59,357 nt of DNA from a virus. Position numbers and translations under genes: made by a program. Positions 44,273 to 53,039 of this stretch are shown here, in pieces. Numbering within the stretch: position 1 is the stretch's first letter; each line of letters opens with the position of its first letter. The notes beneath the pieces were generated by a model. It made no database searches and was not told the origin of the DNA. It was given only the letters and a program-made list of their open reading frames with translations. Location: positions 1-59,357 of IMG/VR virus record IMGVR_UViG_3300028840_003776. One strand, 5' to 3'.

Positions 44273-44477
44273 CTAAGTCCTCATAGCTGAAATTAAAATT
44301 TTCGTGAGCAATAATTTCTCGACCGTCATCAAATAATATTCTACGAGTTCTTTCTTCATTTTCATCTCGATAGGTAATCTTTTTAACTCTGCCTTCCCAG
44401 ACTCTGCCTGAAGAATTGCTTTTTAATTTAATATATTTACCTTCCAATGATTTAGTTACTTGATTTATTCCCGGCAT
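44265..44477 (-). CDS. Hypothetical small protein, 70 aa
   Basis: The start is taken at MPGINQVTKSLEGKYIK (44477), with AGGAGG 7 nt upstream. The in-frame start at 44492 has none. A beta-rich protein (YIKLKSNSSGRVWEGRVKKI), possibly SH3- or OB-like. Unassigned. Confidence 0.6.
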   Translation of the reverse strand: MPGINQVTKSLEGKYIKLKSNSSGRVWEGRVKKITYRDENEERTRRILFDDGREIIAHENFNFSYEDLDG

Positions 44478-44700
44478 TTTTTTCCTCCTCATATTTATAC
44501 CAAAGCTTATCTAATATTGGCTTAAGTGTTGGGACACCTATTACCGCATTCATACTATTTTTAGTTAAACAGTGAGAGCACTCATACCACCATCCTTTAG
44601 TTTCTATATCTCCCTCTTTCTCAATTAATTCATTTAAATCCTGTTTCCATTTTTCAAAAGGTATCCCAAAATCTTTTGTATAAGTATCTAAGTCAAACAT
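44452..44700 (-). CDS. Hypothetical protein, 82 aa
   Basis: Acidic, with the WWYECSHCLTKNSMNAVIG pair of Cys. It overlaps the downstream gene by 26 bp and abuts the upstream one. The function is unknown. Confidence 0.6.
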   Translation of the reverse strand: MFDLDTYTKDFGIPFEKWKQDLNELIEKEGDIETKGWWYECSHCLTKNSMNAVIGVPTLKPILDKLWYKYEEEKNAGNKSSN

Positions 44701-44909
44701 TATTTTTTTTGCTCCTCTACTTTAAAATGTTTTATTGATTTTAGCATATCATAAGGCACTACAATGACTTTATTTTCTTTAAATATTTTTTGCAAACTAT
44801 CATTTATATTATCTATAACTGATCTATGATAATCCCTTCCTAATTCAAAAAGCAAAACTTCTCCGGGTTCTACTTTAATTTTTGCGACTTGTTTAATATC
44901 AATTTCCAT
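44700..44909 (-). CDS. Hypothetical protein, 69 aa
   Basis: Small, with VEPGEVLLFELGRDYHRSVI. It shares single bases with its neighbours at both ends (ATG/stop contacts), indicating translational coupling. Unassigned. Confidence 0.6.
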   Translation of the reverse strand: MEIDIKQVAKIKVEPGEVLLFELGRDYHRSVIDNINDSLQKIFKENKVIVVPYDMLKSIKHFKVEEQKK

Positions 44910-45187
44910 TACTTCCCCTTTTTAATTCTCCAGCATTTAAAATGTAAATGCGGTTGCTCAATTATCTCCATTCCTACAAAGTCAGGTTTAAATATATCTC
45001 TAAGTTCATTTTCAATTTCAAATTTAGCATCATGGATATTTCTTTTGCAAGTCCTCACTCCTCCCCAACTAACGCACTCATGCCATATCCCATAATAAAA
45101 AGAATCGTCTTTTATGATTTTATATTTCTCTCCCACTGCTACAATTTCAGCATTATTATAAAGATGACAAATATTGCAATCAGCCAT
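44909..45187 (-). CDS. Cys/His-containing protein, 92 aa
   Basis: MADCNICHLYNNAEIV at the start, C55-region HECVSWGGVRTC and a C-terminal HLHFKCWRIKK. The Cys/His spacing suggests metal binding, perhaps a small HIT- or zinc-type domain. The function is unknown. Confidence 0.6.
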   Translation of the reverse strand: MADCNICHLYNNAEIVAVGEKYKIIKDDSFYYGIWHECVSWGGVRTCKRNIHDAKFEIENELRDIFKPDFVGMEIIEQPHLHFKCWRIKKGK

Positions 45188-45350
45188 TTGTATACTCCAA
45201 TCGTAATTTTTTATTATACTCTACAAACCATTTTCTTAGATCATCTAACCATTGGTCTTTAGTTAAAAATTGTTCTCCTTCAAGATTACGCCAGTATTTT
45301 GGATCATTACTTAATTCTTCTGGTGTCTTAATATTGCTTTTTCCTTTCAT
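45180..45350 (-). CDS. Small acidic-basic protein, 56 aa
   Basis: This frame (MKGKSNIKTPEELSNDPKYWRN...) fills an otherwise empty 175-bp gap. Its end overlaps the next start, and GGAG inside it serves as that gene's ribosome site. The PEELSNDPKYW segment looks helical. The function is unknown. Confidence 0.55.
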   Translation of the reverse strand: MKGKSNIKTPEELSNDPKYWRNLEGEQFLTKDQWLDDLRKWFVEYNKKLRLEYTNG

Positions 45351-45363
45351 CTTAAATTAAATA

Positions 45364-45633
45364 TTATTTTTTTTTAAATATAACATATGAATTAAATCCA
45401 ATTTTTGTATATACAGCATCATTAGTCATTGGATCATTTTTAAATTTATATTTTCCTTCTGGTATAATAGCCCCTAAGTCAGTTTTTATAATGCGATAAA
45501 TTTTATAAGTGTCCGACCAACTATCAGTAACAATATGATGATCAATATTTTTAATAATTCCTTTATATTGATATTGTTTTTGAGAACAACTATATAAAAA
45601 TAATATTAATATTAATAAAATATACTTTTTCAA
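45364..45633 (-). CDS. Small lipoprotein, 89 aa
   Basis: A signal peptide with lipobox LYSC (MKKYILLILILFLYSCSQKQYQ) is followed by a beta-rich domain. A lipoprotein encoded amid glycosyltransferase genes may act at the outer or inner membrane, for example in superinfection exclusion. The role is unproven. It overlaps the GT32-like gene by 4 bp. Confidence 0.65.
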   Translation of the reverse strand: MKKYILLILILFLYSCSQKQYQYKGIIKNIDHHIVTDSWSDTYKIYRIIKTDLGAIIPEGKYKFKNDPMTNDAVYTKIGFNSYVIFKKK

Positions 45634-46376
45634 ATTATACTCCCTAATTGTTCGCTATATTTAAATATATTACTAAAAACATTTTTCCCTCGTAAAATCA
45701 GCGGCATTGTCATATTACGAATATTATCAGCATATTGAGAATGATTCATCCCTATTGCTATGGTATTGGTTTTAAAAAAAGGTTCTATAGGAGAGTTCTG
45801 CCACCAGACGTTTTGCTGAAAAGGAAATTGAATTGGCAAAAATATTTCCGGATCAACGAATCTCATATGCTTAGGGTTTTCATAGTGCATTTGACCAACC
45901 ATATGTTCACCAAACCAGACGCCTTGATGTCTCGGGTAATGAGTTTGATTAGGTGCAGCTCGTAATTGTTTATTAATCCAATCAAGACATATTCTCAAAA
46001 ATTCACTGCCTTGATTAGCAAAAAAATAACCGTTTAATATTCTACCTGTCCTTCGCCATCTCATACAAATAATATCTGCTTCTTGAAGATTTTCAAAAGT
46101 TGAATTCATATCTTTTAACATTACCGTATCTGCATCCATCCAGCAACCGCCGTACTTATAAAGTAAAGCGACTCTTAATACGTCAATACGCTGAGATATT
46201 GGCCGTAAGTTTGCCCAATTATCAGCAAGGTCTACACCTTTAATATAATCTCTGACATTGCCTTGAGTAATAAAATGACTTTCAACACCACATCGTTTCT
46301 CAATTGATTTTAAGCAGTAATTAATATAAGGGTATCGAGTCCCTTCCCAGTAATAAAAAATCTTTTTAGGTATCAT
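45630..46376 (-). CDS. GT32-like glycosyltransferase
   Basis: IPKKIFYYWEG at the start and QRIDVLRVALLYKYGGCWMDADTVML (DxD = D-A-D about residues 82-84) are the family signatures of GT32/capsular polysaccharide transferases. The 248-aa protein would add a hexose to a glycan. It overlaps the radical SAM gene by 4 bp. Confidence 0.85.
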   Translation of the reverse strand: MIPKKIFYYWEGTRYPYINYCLKSIEKRCGVESHFITQGNVRDYIKGVDLADNWANLRPISQRIDVLRVALLYKYGGCWMDADTVMLKDMNSTFENLQEADIICMRWRRTGRILNGYFFANQGSEFLRICLDWINKQLRAAPNQTHYPRHQGVWFGEHMVGQMHYENPKHMRFVDPEIFLPIQFPFQQNVWWQNSPIEPFFKTNTIAIGMNHSQYADNIRNMTMPLILRGKNVFSNIFKYSEQLGSII

Positions 46377-47503
46377 ATCAATTTAACATTCATAGGATCA
46401 GATTCAATTGTATTTTTGTATAAATCAATCCAACTATAACTTGTACACCGAATGCAATTATTAACATTTTTATTAATTTCTTTTAGCATTGCAATGTGTT
46501 CTGCTCCTCCCCATTTACGCCTAATTGCCTCAAGCCCTTCGTCAATAAAATTACCTAGATTCATATTAGGTTTATAAACAGACCATCTACGATCTGGACA
46601 GGGTGCAACCATGCCATTTGCCATCCAAGTTGAACCAAGAGGAGTTGTCATACATCTTTCAATTACTCGCTTTTTAAAATCAGGAGTAAACTTTTCACGA
46701 ATACCATATACATTAAACTCACGTTCTCTTTCTAATCGTAGACCTAATTTAATTTGTTTCTCGACTTCTTCAACATCAATTTTTTTTGATTCTTCTTCGG
46801 GCAATTCACAAGGTCTTATTTGAAAATGCCTTACCCCGATTTTACTTGCTAATTCAATACCAGAATAAATCGCCTTATAATTATATGGTGCAATTAAATA
46901 CTTGTATCCTATATCGTGATTAAGGTTATATTCTTTACAATAGTCATACATATATTTAATATTATTTATTATTTTATCAAAGGTGCCTTTAGGGGTATTA
47001 GAAAATGCCTGATGAGATTCAGAATCCCCGGCATTAATTGACCAACCAGACCAGACACAAGTTCTTGCTACCTCTTCAAGTAGATGTTTATTAAAATATG
47101 CTCCATTGCTTACGAAACCTACTTCAATATTCCATCTGTTACAAAGTCGTAAAAAATCAATTAAATCCCTATGAGGATACATTACCGGATCGCTGTGATG
47201 CCCGGCAAGGCAAATTGACTTCACTCCCCATTTATTATAGAACTCTGGGATTTGAAATAAAATATCTCTCGGGATATATGCTTCCTCGCTTTGATCTTCA
47301 AGATTACTCATACAAGGTTTACAATTAAATCCTTTGCCGCATAATTTTTTGTCCTGAGTACCTTGACAAATATCAAGAGCAATATTAACCGGGGGAGCAA
47401 AATTTCCAGTTTTAATTTTTTTCATTCTCTCATACCAACAAAGTACTTTAAATTTTTGAAAAGGGCCATACTCATCAGTTAATATATTTGTATTTTCGCT
47501 CAT
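46373..47503 (-). CDS. Radical SAM protein with C-terminal Cys cluster
   Basis: The N-terminus has NIALDICQG followed by CGKGFNCKPC, so the cluster-binding Cys spacing is not the standard CX3CX2C. A radical-SAM-type barrel is suggested by ICLAGHHSDPVMYP, VGFVSNGAYFNK and WSINAGDS. The C-terminal half has a SPASM-like set (ERCMTTPLGSTWMANGMVAPCPDRRW and NNCIRCTSY). The substrate is unknown. The family may modify a sugar or a peptide. Confidence 0.7.
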   Translation of the reverse strand: MSENTNILTDEYGPFQKFKVLCWYERMKKIKTGNFAPPVNIALDICQGTQDKKLCGKGFNCKPCMSNLEDQSEEAYIPRDILFQIPEFYNKWGVKSICLAGHHSDPVMYPHRDLIDFLRLCNRWNIEVGFVSNGAYFNKHLLEEVARTCVWSGWSINAGDSESHQAFSNTPKGTFDKIINNIKYMYDYCKEYNLNHDIGYKYLIAPYNYKAIYSGIELASKIGVRHFQIRPCELPEEESKKIDVEEVEKQIKLGLRLEREREFNVYGIREKFTPDFKKRVIERCMTTPLGSTWMANGMVAPCPDRRWSVYKPNMNLGNFIDEGLEAIRRKWGGAEHIAMLKEINKNVNNCIRCTSYSWIDLYKNTIESDPMNVKLI

Positions 47504-48153
47504 TTTACTACCACCACCTTAACACCGCTTTCAAAAAACACTTGTTCAAACTCTATATCATATTCTTTGCATATCTGCATATGAGCTAAGCTTTCTCCGA
47601 TTGTATATTCTTTTGCACCTTCCCATTGAGGATGAGTGAAGTCTCCCCAATCATCATATCTGATAACAGTACCTTTTACTAATAATTTTTGATTAACCAT
47701 ATATTCTAAAACTTGAAAAGCAGATTTATATATATCAACATCAATTGATACAAATAAAGCAGGTTTAAATTGTTTTTCTTTTGCCAGTTCCGGAGTTAAT
47801 GTATTTTCATAAAATCCTTTTACAAATTCAATTGGCCTATCAGTTAAATCTTTTACCAAATTAATTAAATAAGGCACAACTTCATCTTCTTTTTTACCAA
47901 GCAAACTTTGAGCATTAAAAGCACCTTTATGCCAAATATCAGGCCGGAATAAACCTTTTGTCTCTTCTGGCAATCCTTCGAAAGAATCAAAACCAAAATA
48001 CCTATCATACTGAATAAGATTTTTTGTAAAGCCCCTTAATATCTGCCCAGTACCACCCCCGGTGCAAACTCCGAATTCATAAATATCTCTATCCATAGAA
48101 TCAATATTTTTTTTCTGGATATAATCAATTATTGCGTCCATTCCTATTAACAT
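47500..48153 (-). CDS. TylF-like O-methyltransferase
   Basis: The 217-aa class I methyltransferase contains IYEFGVCTGGGTGQIL, FGFDSFEGLPEET, VSIDVDIYKSAF and VIRYDDWGDF, the sequence of motifs seen in macrocin-type (TylF) sugar O-methyltransferases. It probably methylates a sugar on a nucleotide or glycan. Overlaps the radical SAM gene by 4 bp. Confidence 0.8.
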   Translation of the reverse strand: MLIGMDAIIDYIQKKNIDSMDRDIYEFGVCTGGGTGQILRGFTKNLIQYDRYFGFDSFEGLPEETKGLFRPDIWHKGAFNAQSLLGKKEDEVVPYLINLVKDLTDRPIEFVKGFYENTLTPELAKEKQFKPALFVSIDVDIYKSAFQVLEYMVNQKLLVKGTVIRYDDWGDFTHPQWEGAKEYTIGESLAHMQICKEYDIEFEQVFFESGVKVVVVK

Positions 48154-48162
48154 TTTTTACTC

Positions 48163-48834
48163 CTACCTAATTATATATTCGTTATCCTCATCTATCTCAA
48201 CTTTAAGGCAATTAACAATACCGTATAAAGGAGAATCAGGGAATTCTTCAAGCTCAAATTTATTATGAGCGATTAATAAATATTTACAATCAAAAAATCG
48301 ATGCTCTGAAGCATACTCAAGGGAACCGAAACCACTTTCACTTATCCCCCAAGTTGATATAAACATGTCAGGATAATGATTAATATTTCCAAGGAAGGGT
48401 AGAGCCACAAGATTAATACCTTGATATATTGGATGCTTAGGACTTGTGATAACATTAACTTTAATTTTTTTTGAAGCAAAATATCTTGCTTGTAAATAAG
48501 TCATTATTGGAATATCGACCATGATATAAGTATTAATATTTTGATACTTTCTTTTAATTATTTCAGCCATACGGCCAAGGCCACCGCCCCATTCAATTAC
48601 CATTTTTGATTTCTGGAAACCTTCACTAAGCATATTATAATTTTTAATATGCTGTAAATATTTTTTAGTATTAGCAACCATCTCAAATGTATCACCAATT
48701 ATAATAGTTTCGTGTAATATCTTTAAAGCTTTCTCTAAAGCCTTAGAACGTTTTTTCCAAAATGGAGTAAGTAATTTTGGATCGAATTTTTTATTTAAGT
48801 ATGTGAAAAGTTTCATACTATTTGTTTGACCCAT
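48163..48834 (-). CDS. Putative sugar O-methyltransferase
   Basis: VIEWGGGLGRMAEIIKRKY is the SAM-binding motif, then YIMVDIPIMTYLQARYF and FISTWGISESGF match sugar O-methyltransferase-like proteins as I recall them. 223 aa. It lies between two other methyltransferases. Confidence 0.7.
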   Translation of the reverse strand: MGQTNSMKLFTYLNKKFDPKLLTPFWKKRSKALEKALKILHETIIIGDTFEMVANTKKYLQHIKNYNMLSEGFQKSKMVIEWGGGLGRMAEIIKRKYQNINTYIMVDIPIMTYLQARYFASKKIKVNVITSPKHPIYQGINLVALPFLGNINHYPDMFISTWGISESGFGSLEYASEHRFFDCKYLLIAHNKFELEEFPDSPLYGIVNCLKVEIDEDNEYIIR

Positions 48835-49376
48835 GATCCATCTTCATATCTTTTATCATAACCGCCTAATTCTTTTTCAATTACATCACTTACAACTAAA
48901 TCTCCAACATCGTGACCACATATGAAACCATCAGTTTTAATTTTATTTTTCCAGTGTGATAAGTCATAAGTGACACCTTCCCGAGTGTGATCGCCATCTA
49001 TATAAATTGCATCAACTTTATCTTGAAAAGAATCATAAAATTCCTTACTAGTGCATTTAAACATTCTGACATTTGGGTAAGGCATTAGTCTTTTAGTTGC
49101 TATTTTTTCAGCTTGAATTAAATTGTCTTTTGTTTCTTGAGTTTTCAAATATCCGTCTGCATAAGGATCGATAGTTATAACTTCTCTGCAAGTCAACGCA
49201 AATAATACTGCTGTCACCCCTTCATAGGTTCCTATTTGGATTACTCTGAATTCAGGAGAAAAATTTTCTTTAATCAACTGATATAATCCTCTGGAAAAAT
49301 TACCTTCCTCATTTGCGTGATCTGCCATTCGAGGCATATTAATTATTATTTCTATTTTTTTATTTATCATTTTCAA
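48813..49376 (-). CDS. SAM-dependent methyltransferase (Methyltransf_24-like)
   Basis: FRVIQIGTYEGVTAVLFAL, VITIDPYADGY, DAIYIDGDHTREGV and FICGHDVG are the ordered motifs of small class I methyltransferases common in glycan gene clusters. It overlaps the sugar methyltransferase by 22 bp and the GT10-like gene by 17 bp. Confidence 0.75.
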   Translation of the reverse strand: MKMINKKIEIIINMPRMADHANEEGNFSRGLYQLIKENFSPEFRVIQIGTYEGVTAVLFALTCREVITIDPYADGYLKTQETKDNLIQAEKIATKRLMPYPNVRMFKCTSKEFYDSFQDKVDAIYIDGDHTREGVTYDLSHWKNKIKTDGFICGHDVGDLVVSDVIEKELGGYDKRYEDGSWVKQIV

Positions 49377-50214
49377 ATTGTCTGAAGAAATTATAATAGA
49401 TATAATCTTCTACACTCCCATATAATTTGCTAGCTACCTCAAAATTTTCTTTAACTGAAGCCATCATATTATTATATAGCTCTTCATTAAGACCATCAAG
49501 TATTTTTTCTAATTGATCAATCTCTCGCCATAAAATCATTCCCTTAGCATTAAAGTATTGTTTTATGAAACCATTATTCCACATAATAGGAATTGTGCCA
49601 GTTAAAAAGCAATCAAGCAATTTGTCAGTCCAATAATCTTCAATAATTTCATTCTCAATTACAATAGCAAATCGATGTTCTTTGAATGGTTCCAGTTGAT
49701 AGTCATAATATTTGTAAGCTCTGCCATATATGGAATTTATTTTATCTTTATATTTGGCAATTACTTGATGCCTTAATCTATGCCCAACTGTCCAATCTTT
49801 TTTGCTTGCGATAATTTGAACATTTTTTTTCTTAGAATAAATTTTCCAATCCTTTGCATAAATATAAGAACCGCCCGGTGTCCACCAAATTACTTTCCAA
49901 TTATTTAATTTAAATCGTTGAGAATATTTGTGATCAAAACAAAATATATAATCAAATTTAGAACCATATTTAATTAATAAATCCTCATAACCATATTTAT
50001 GAATTGAAGCTGGCTCTAATGGCCATGCTACTTTAATAGCACCATTAAATTTTGGATCATTAACTTTCTCATAACATCTTTCTGTGAAACAAATTATTTT
50101 ACATCTCTCTGGAGTATCCCTGATCCATTCAATTTTTTTTGGAGGTTCGTATCCAGTATAATGACTAGGATTTTTTATATGTTCAAATTCTAAATCAACT
50201 AAACCTATTTTCAT
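49360..50214 (-). CDS. GT10-like (fucosyltransferase-type) glycosyltransferase
   Basis: The C-terminal half holds the GT10 hallmark FAIVIENEIIEDYWTDKLLDCFLTGTIPIMW: an acidic binding strand, a Tyr/Thr turn and the E/D-x-K-L-x-D-x-F helix. The 284-aa length is shorter than most bacterial GT10 enzymes, but both Rossmann halves are present. It probably transfers a deoxyhexose. Overlaps its neighbours. Confidence 0.75.
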   Translation of the reverse strand: MKIGLVDLEFEHIKNPSHYTGYEPPKKIEWIRDTPERCKIICFTERCYEKVNDPKFNGAIKVAWPLEPASIHKYGYEDLLIKYGSKFDYIFCFDHKYSQRFKLNNWKVIWWTPGGSYIYAKDWKIYSKKKNVQIIASKKDWTVGHRLRHQVIAKYKDKINSIYGRAYKYYDYQLEPFKEHRFAIVIENEIIEDYWTDKLLDCFLTGTIPIMWNNGFIKQYFNAKGMILWREIDQLEKILDGLNEELYNNMMASVKENFEVASKLYGSVEDYIYYNFFRQFENDK

Positions 50215-51059
50215 CTTTGCTCGCTTTCAAACTGATATTTCCAATGGACATGTGCCTGCCGTGGTTTAAGTTCATATATTTTTTTCTTACTGATTCGATT
50301 AAAATCAAGCCATAACTGATTTATTTCTTCAATAGTCTGACCAGTGCCTTTCATGTTTGGATTATCATTTTGTCCAGTAGTATTAGCCATTAATGAAATT
50401 AATTTAGGTCGTTTAAATGAAACCATCCAAGGCTTGGTCATGTCTCTGTTAGTGTTCAATGCATTTTCTAATTCATAAGGATTATTAAATTCTTTATCTT
50501 TAAGCATTTTAAGTAACCATCTTTTTTTATAAATATTAGAATCGTAAGGCTGAGGATAACCATACGCTGTCCTCCTATCGCACTCAGTCCAATTCCAAGA
50601 GATAAAATTTGATGACTCCCAATATTTAAACGGTGGAGGAATAACTTCTAGCTTGGCAGGCAGACAATAATTAATATAACAACCCATCCTCAATGAAAAT
50701 GCTACATGGTCTTCCGGTAAATTAAATTTTTTAGTAGAATAAATTTCAAAATCAACTCGATCAATAAATACATTATCATCTGAATTCATTAAAATATATT
50801 CTGTTTTTGATTCCCTGATTAATTTTAATAAATCTTCCTTGTAGTTTTTTTCTTCGCACTCAATCAGATAATCTTGACCAATATCAATATTAAAATATTT
50901 TGAAAAAAATTTATCATACCCTTTTTTATAAAAATCATTATCCGCACGCCATAAAATTTTTGTCTGCTCACATTTCTGAAAATGATCATCTGTTGAGCTA
51001 ACCAATAAATCTAATTGAGCTGCCCGATTATAACTAGATATTATTTGCGTTACTTTCAT
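50211..51059 (-). CDS. GT-A-type glycosyltransferase, 282 aa
   Basis: The start is taken at MKVTQIISSYNRAAQL (51059), preceded by AGGGA. The frame from 51152 lacks a site. The N-terminus is GT2-like (IISSYNRAAQLDLLV) and the DxD-position motif is SDDNVF. The remainder is aromatic-rich. No specific family. Confidence 0.6.
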   Translation of the reverse strand: MKVTQIISSYNRAAQLDLLVSSTDDHFQKCEQTKILWRADNDFYKKGYDKFFSKYFNIDIGQDYLIECEEKNYKEDLLKLIRESKTEYILMNSDDNVFIDRVDFEIYSTKKFNLPEDHVAFSLRMGCYINYCLPAKLEVIPPPFKYWESSNFISWNWTECDRRTAYGYPQPYDSNIYKKRWLLKMLKDKEFNNPYELENALNTNRDMTKPWMVSFKRPKLISLMANTTGQNDNPNMKGTGQTIEEINQLWLDFNRISKKKIYELKPRQAHVHWKYQFESEQR

Positions 51060-51069
51060 TTTATATTCC

Positions 51070-51726
51070 CTAGAAAGGATTCCTATTCCATTTCTTTTTA
51101 AAATATTCGTGGTTATCTTCCCATCTAAAATCAGGAGTTCGCCACACTTCATTATTTAAATGCACTACTTCAACTTTTTTATAAACTCCAGTTTTACAAC
51201 CGGGAAAAGTCGTGCATACTGCCATTATAAAATCCGCATCCTCTGCAACTGCCTTTTTATAATTAACATCAAAAGGAATGTTCCTTGGTACAGTCGGATC
51301 GGTTCTAACTGCCTCCCAAGTATTTCTTGAAAAGACGATACAGGCAGAAGGCAAAATAAAATTAGGATTGATCCATAAATCATCTGTACATTGAGTAATT
51401 GATCCGGCATAAGAAATCATCGTACCGGGCGTTAAATTTTTAGTCATTAGTCTGGCCGATACGACTTTTAAATAATTATCTTTCTTTAAGGGTTCAATTA
51501 AATCAAATGCCCAGTTTTTAGGGAAGCGGGTAATATCGTCATCTATCATTACCACATACTCGCCTTTTGATTTTTGTAAAGCAGCATTTCTGTTTAAAGC
51601 TGCAGATTGATTTTCGCTTTGTATTATAATTTCGTAATCTCCTCCGAGAAGACTATTATCAATATCCTTAATCTGTTGTAATAATTGATTTCCTGGTCTT
51701 AATGTTGGTATGCAAATGCTTATCAT
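51070..51726 (-). CDS. GT2 glycosyltransferase, 218 aa
   Basis: SICIPTLRPGNQLLQQI, NAALQKSKGEYVVMIDDDITRFP (DDD as the metal site) and DADFIMAV as the catalytic ED-like stretch are GT2 features. It lies 10 bp upstream of the next GT gene in the same operon. Confidence 0.75.
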   Translation of the reverse strand: MISICIPTLRPGNQLLQQIKDIDNSLLGGDYEIIIQSENQSAALNRNAALQKSKGEYVVMIDDDITRFPKNWAFDLIEPLKKDNYLKVVSARLMTKNLTPGTMISYAGSITQCTDDLWINPNFILPSACIVFSRNTWEAVRTDPTVPRNIPFDVNYKKAVAEDADFIMAVCTTFPGCKTGVYKKVEVVHLNNEVWRTPDFRWEDNHEYFKKKWNRNPF

Positions 51727-51883
51727 TTCTCCCTCCCTTTTCTAAAAATTGTTTTAACTTAACATAAGTAGTTTGTAAATTAGCATAATCCACTGTAAGT
51801 TTTATTACTTCTTCAATAAGTTTTTTCTTACTAAATTTTTGTAATTTAAATCTATAATCATTAATGTGAGCTTGGACGTCCAT
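51668..51883 (-). CDS. Small coiled-coil protein, 71 aa
   Basis: The start is taken at MDVQAHINDYRFKLQKF (51883), the first ATG. A TTG four codons earlier is possible. Lys-rich helix (KKKLIEEVIKLTVDYANLQTTYVKLK). It overlaps the GT2 gene by 59 bp, so expression is coupled. The function is unknown. Confidence 0.55.
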   Translation of the reverse strand: MDVQAHINDYRFKLQKFSKKKLIEEVIKLTVDYANLQTTYVKLKQFLEKGGRNDKHLHTNIKTRKSIITTD

Positions 51884-52019
51884 TGTAATTCTCAATAGTT
51901 TTTATAACCTGCTTTTCATAAAAAAGTTTATAATTTATCTTAGGATAAAATTTTAAACTTAAAATCATAAATGCTATACTAATCATTATAATAAAAAAAA
52001 TAAATATTTTATTTTTCAT
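51861..52019 (-). CDS. Single-pass membrane peptide, 52 aa
   Basis: MKNKIFIFFIIMISIAFMILS is a membrane helix, followed by a basic periplasmic or cytosolic tail. This frame fills the gap between GT genes. Its ATG overlaps the preceding GT stop region. No SD is obvious. The function is unknown. Confidence 0.5.
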   Translation of the reverse strand: MKNKIFIFFIIMISIAFMILSLKFYPKINYKLFYEKQVIKTIENYNGRPSSH

Positions 52020-52791
52020 CACTGCTCATATACTCCCTTATTCTATTATCATTCAATATTAATTGATTGTTTAATAATATAACATTTTTCTCTTGCTGTC
52101 GCCGATCAAAATTTGTCTTATCAACTTCTCGCTCGTGGAAAAGATGTTCCCAAGCATCATAAAAGTATACTTTTTTTAAAATACCGTGTGCCATCATTTT
52201 GCTTGATGTGATCGAGAGCATCGAATCCTCTCCTCCCCAACCTAGAAAATTTTCATTATAGAGTTTATCTAATTTTAAAATATTCATATATTTTTCTAAG
52301 GTATCTTTCCTGATGGAAATATTGCCAACAAAGCGGTTCATTTTGTTTTCTCGTATACTTTTATTATTTTTCCCCAATAATTTTATATTATCCCATTTTA
52401 ACATCTTTTCAAAAAAATACTCAGTAGATTCTTTAGTTAATTTTTCTCCTGATAATACAATCCATTCAGCGTTGCTTTTTTCAATCATATCAAATAAGTC
52501 AGGATTCATTACTAAATCAGCATCCCACTGTATAAAATAATCATAATTTTGATCCATTTTAGAAATAGCCTTATTCAGATATTTTGATTTATTGAATAAT
52601 TTATCTCTATCTTCAATGTATCCTGATACAATATTTAAATTTTTAAAACCACTTGCATTATATTCTTGATTGCACATTGTATAAACATTAACATCGTGCT
52701 TTTGATCTCTGTTCGCAATATTAATATAAAATAAATTTCTGATTAAATATTTATATCTATCTTTACAAGTAATGACTATATTAAATTTCAT
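52009..52791 (-). CDS. GT2/GT27-like glycosyltransferase, 260 aa
   Basis: NIVITCKDRYKYLIRNLF at the start, YFIQWDADLVMNP (DxD = D-A-D) and FLGWGGEDSMLSI near residue 190, the GWGGED catalytic motif of the GT27/GT7 C-terminal domain. It would transfer a GalNAc-type or related sugar. It overlaps the small membrane gene and abuts the Cys-rich gene. Confidence 0.8.
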   Translation of the reverse strand: MKFNIVITCKDRYKYLIRNLFYINIANRDQKHDVNVYTMCNQEYNASGFKNLNIVSGYIEDRDKLFNKSKYLNKAISKMDQNYDYFIQWDADLVMNPDLFDMIEKSNAEWIVLSGEKLTKESTEYFFEKMLKWDNIKLLGKNNKSIRENKMNRFVGNISIRKDTLEKYMNILKLDKLYNENFLGWGGEDSMLSITSSKMMAHGILKKVYFYDAWEHLFHEREVDKTNFDRRQQEKNVILLNNQLILNDNRIREYMSSDEK

Positions 52792-53039
52792 TGCTCCTCC
52801 GGTTTTTTAATTGTATAACATTCTACGCCTTGATCATCATTGCCGACATTTTCACACATTCCATTCTCGCATTCTTTGCAGTTCGCATCTTTTTTTAAAT
52901 AGGCTGGTTGACAATCCATTATATTATCACAACATGGAGCCATATTATTTATTCCACATCCACAAGGAACATCTGAGCAACAAAGCCCATCATAATTATT
53001 TTTTTCTAAATATTCTTTTATGATTTCAATTACTGTCAT
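52788..53039 (-). CDS. Cys-rich small protein, 83 aa
   Basis: It has about 13 Cys (DGLCCSDVPCGCGINNMAPCC, NCKECENGMCEN), in a pattern like a multi-zinc or disulfide-rich miniprotein. The motif resembles small proteins that accompany glycosyltransferase genes, but I know no function. Confidence 0.6.
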   Translation of the reverse strand: MTVIEIIKEYLEKNNYDGLCCSDVPCGCGINNMAPCCDNIMDCQPAYLKKDANCKECENGMCENVGNDDQGVECYTIKKPEEQ

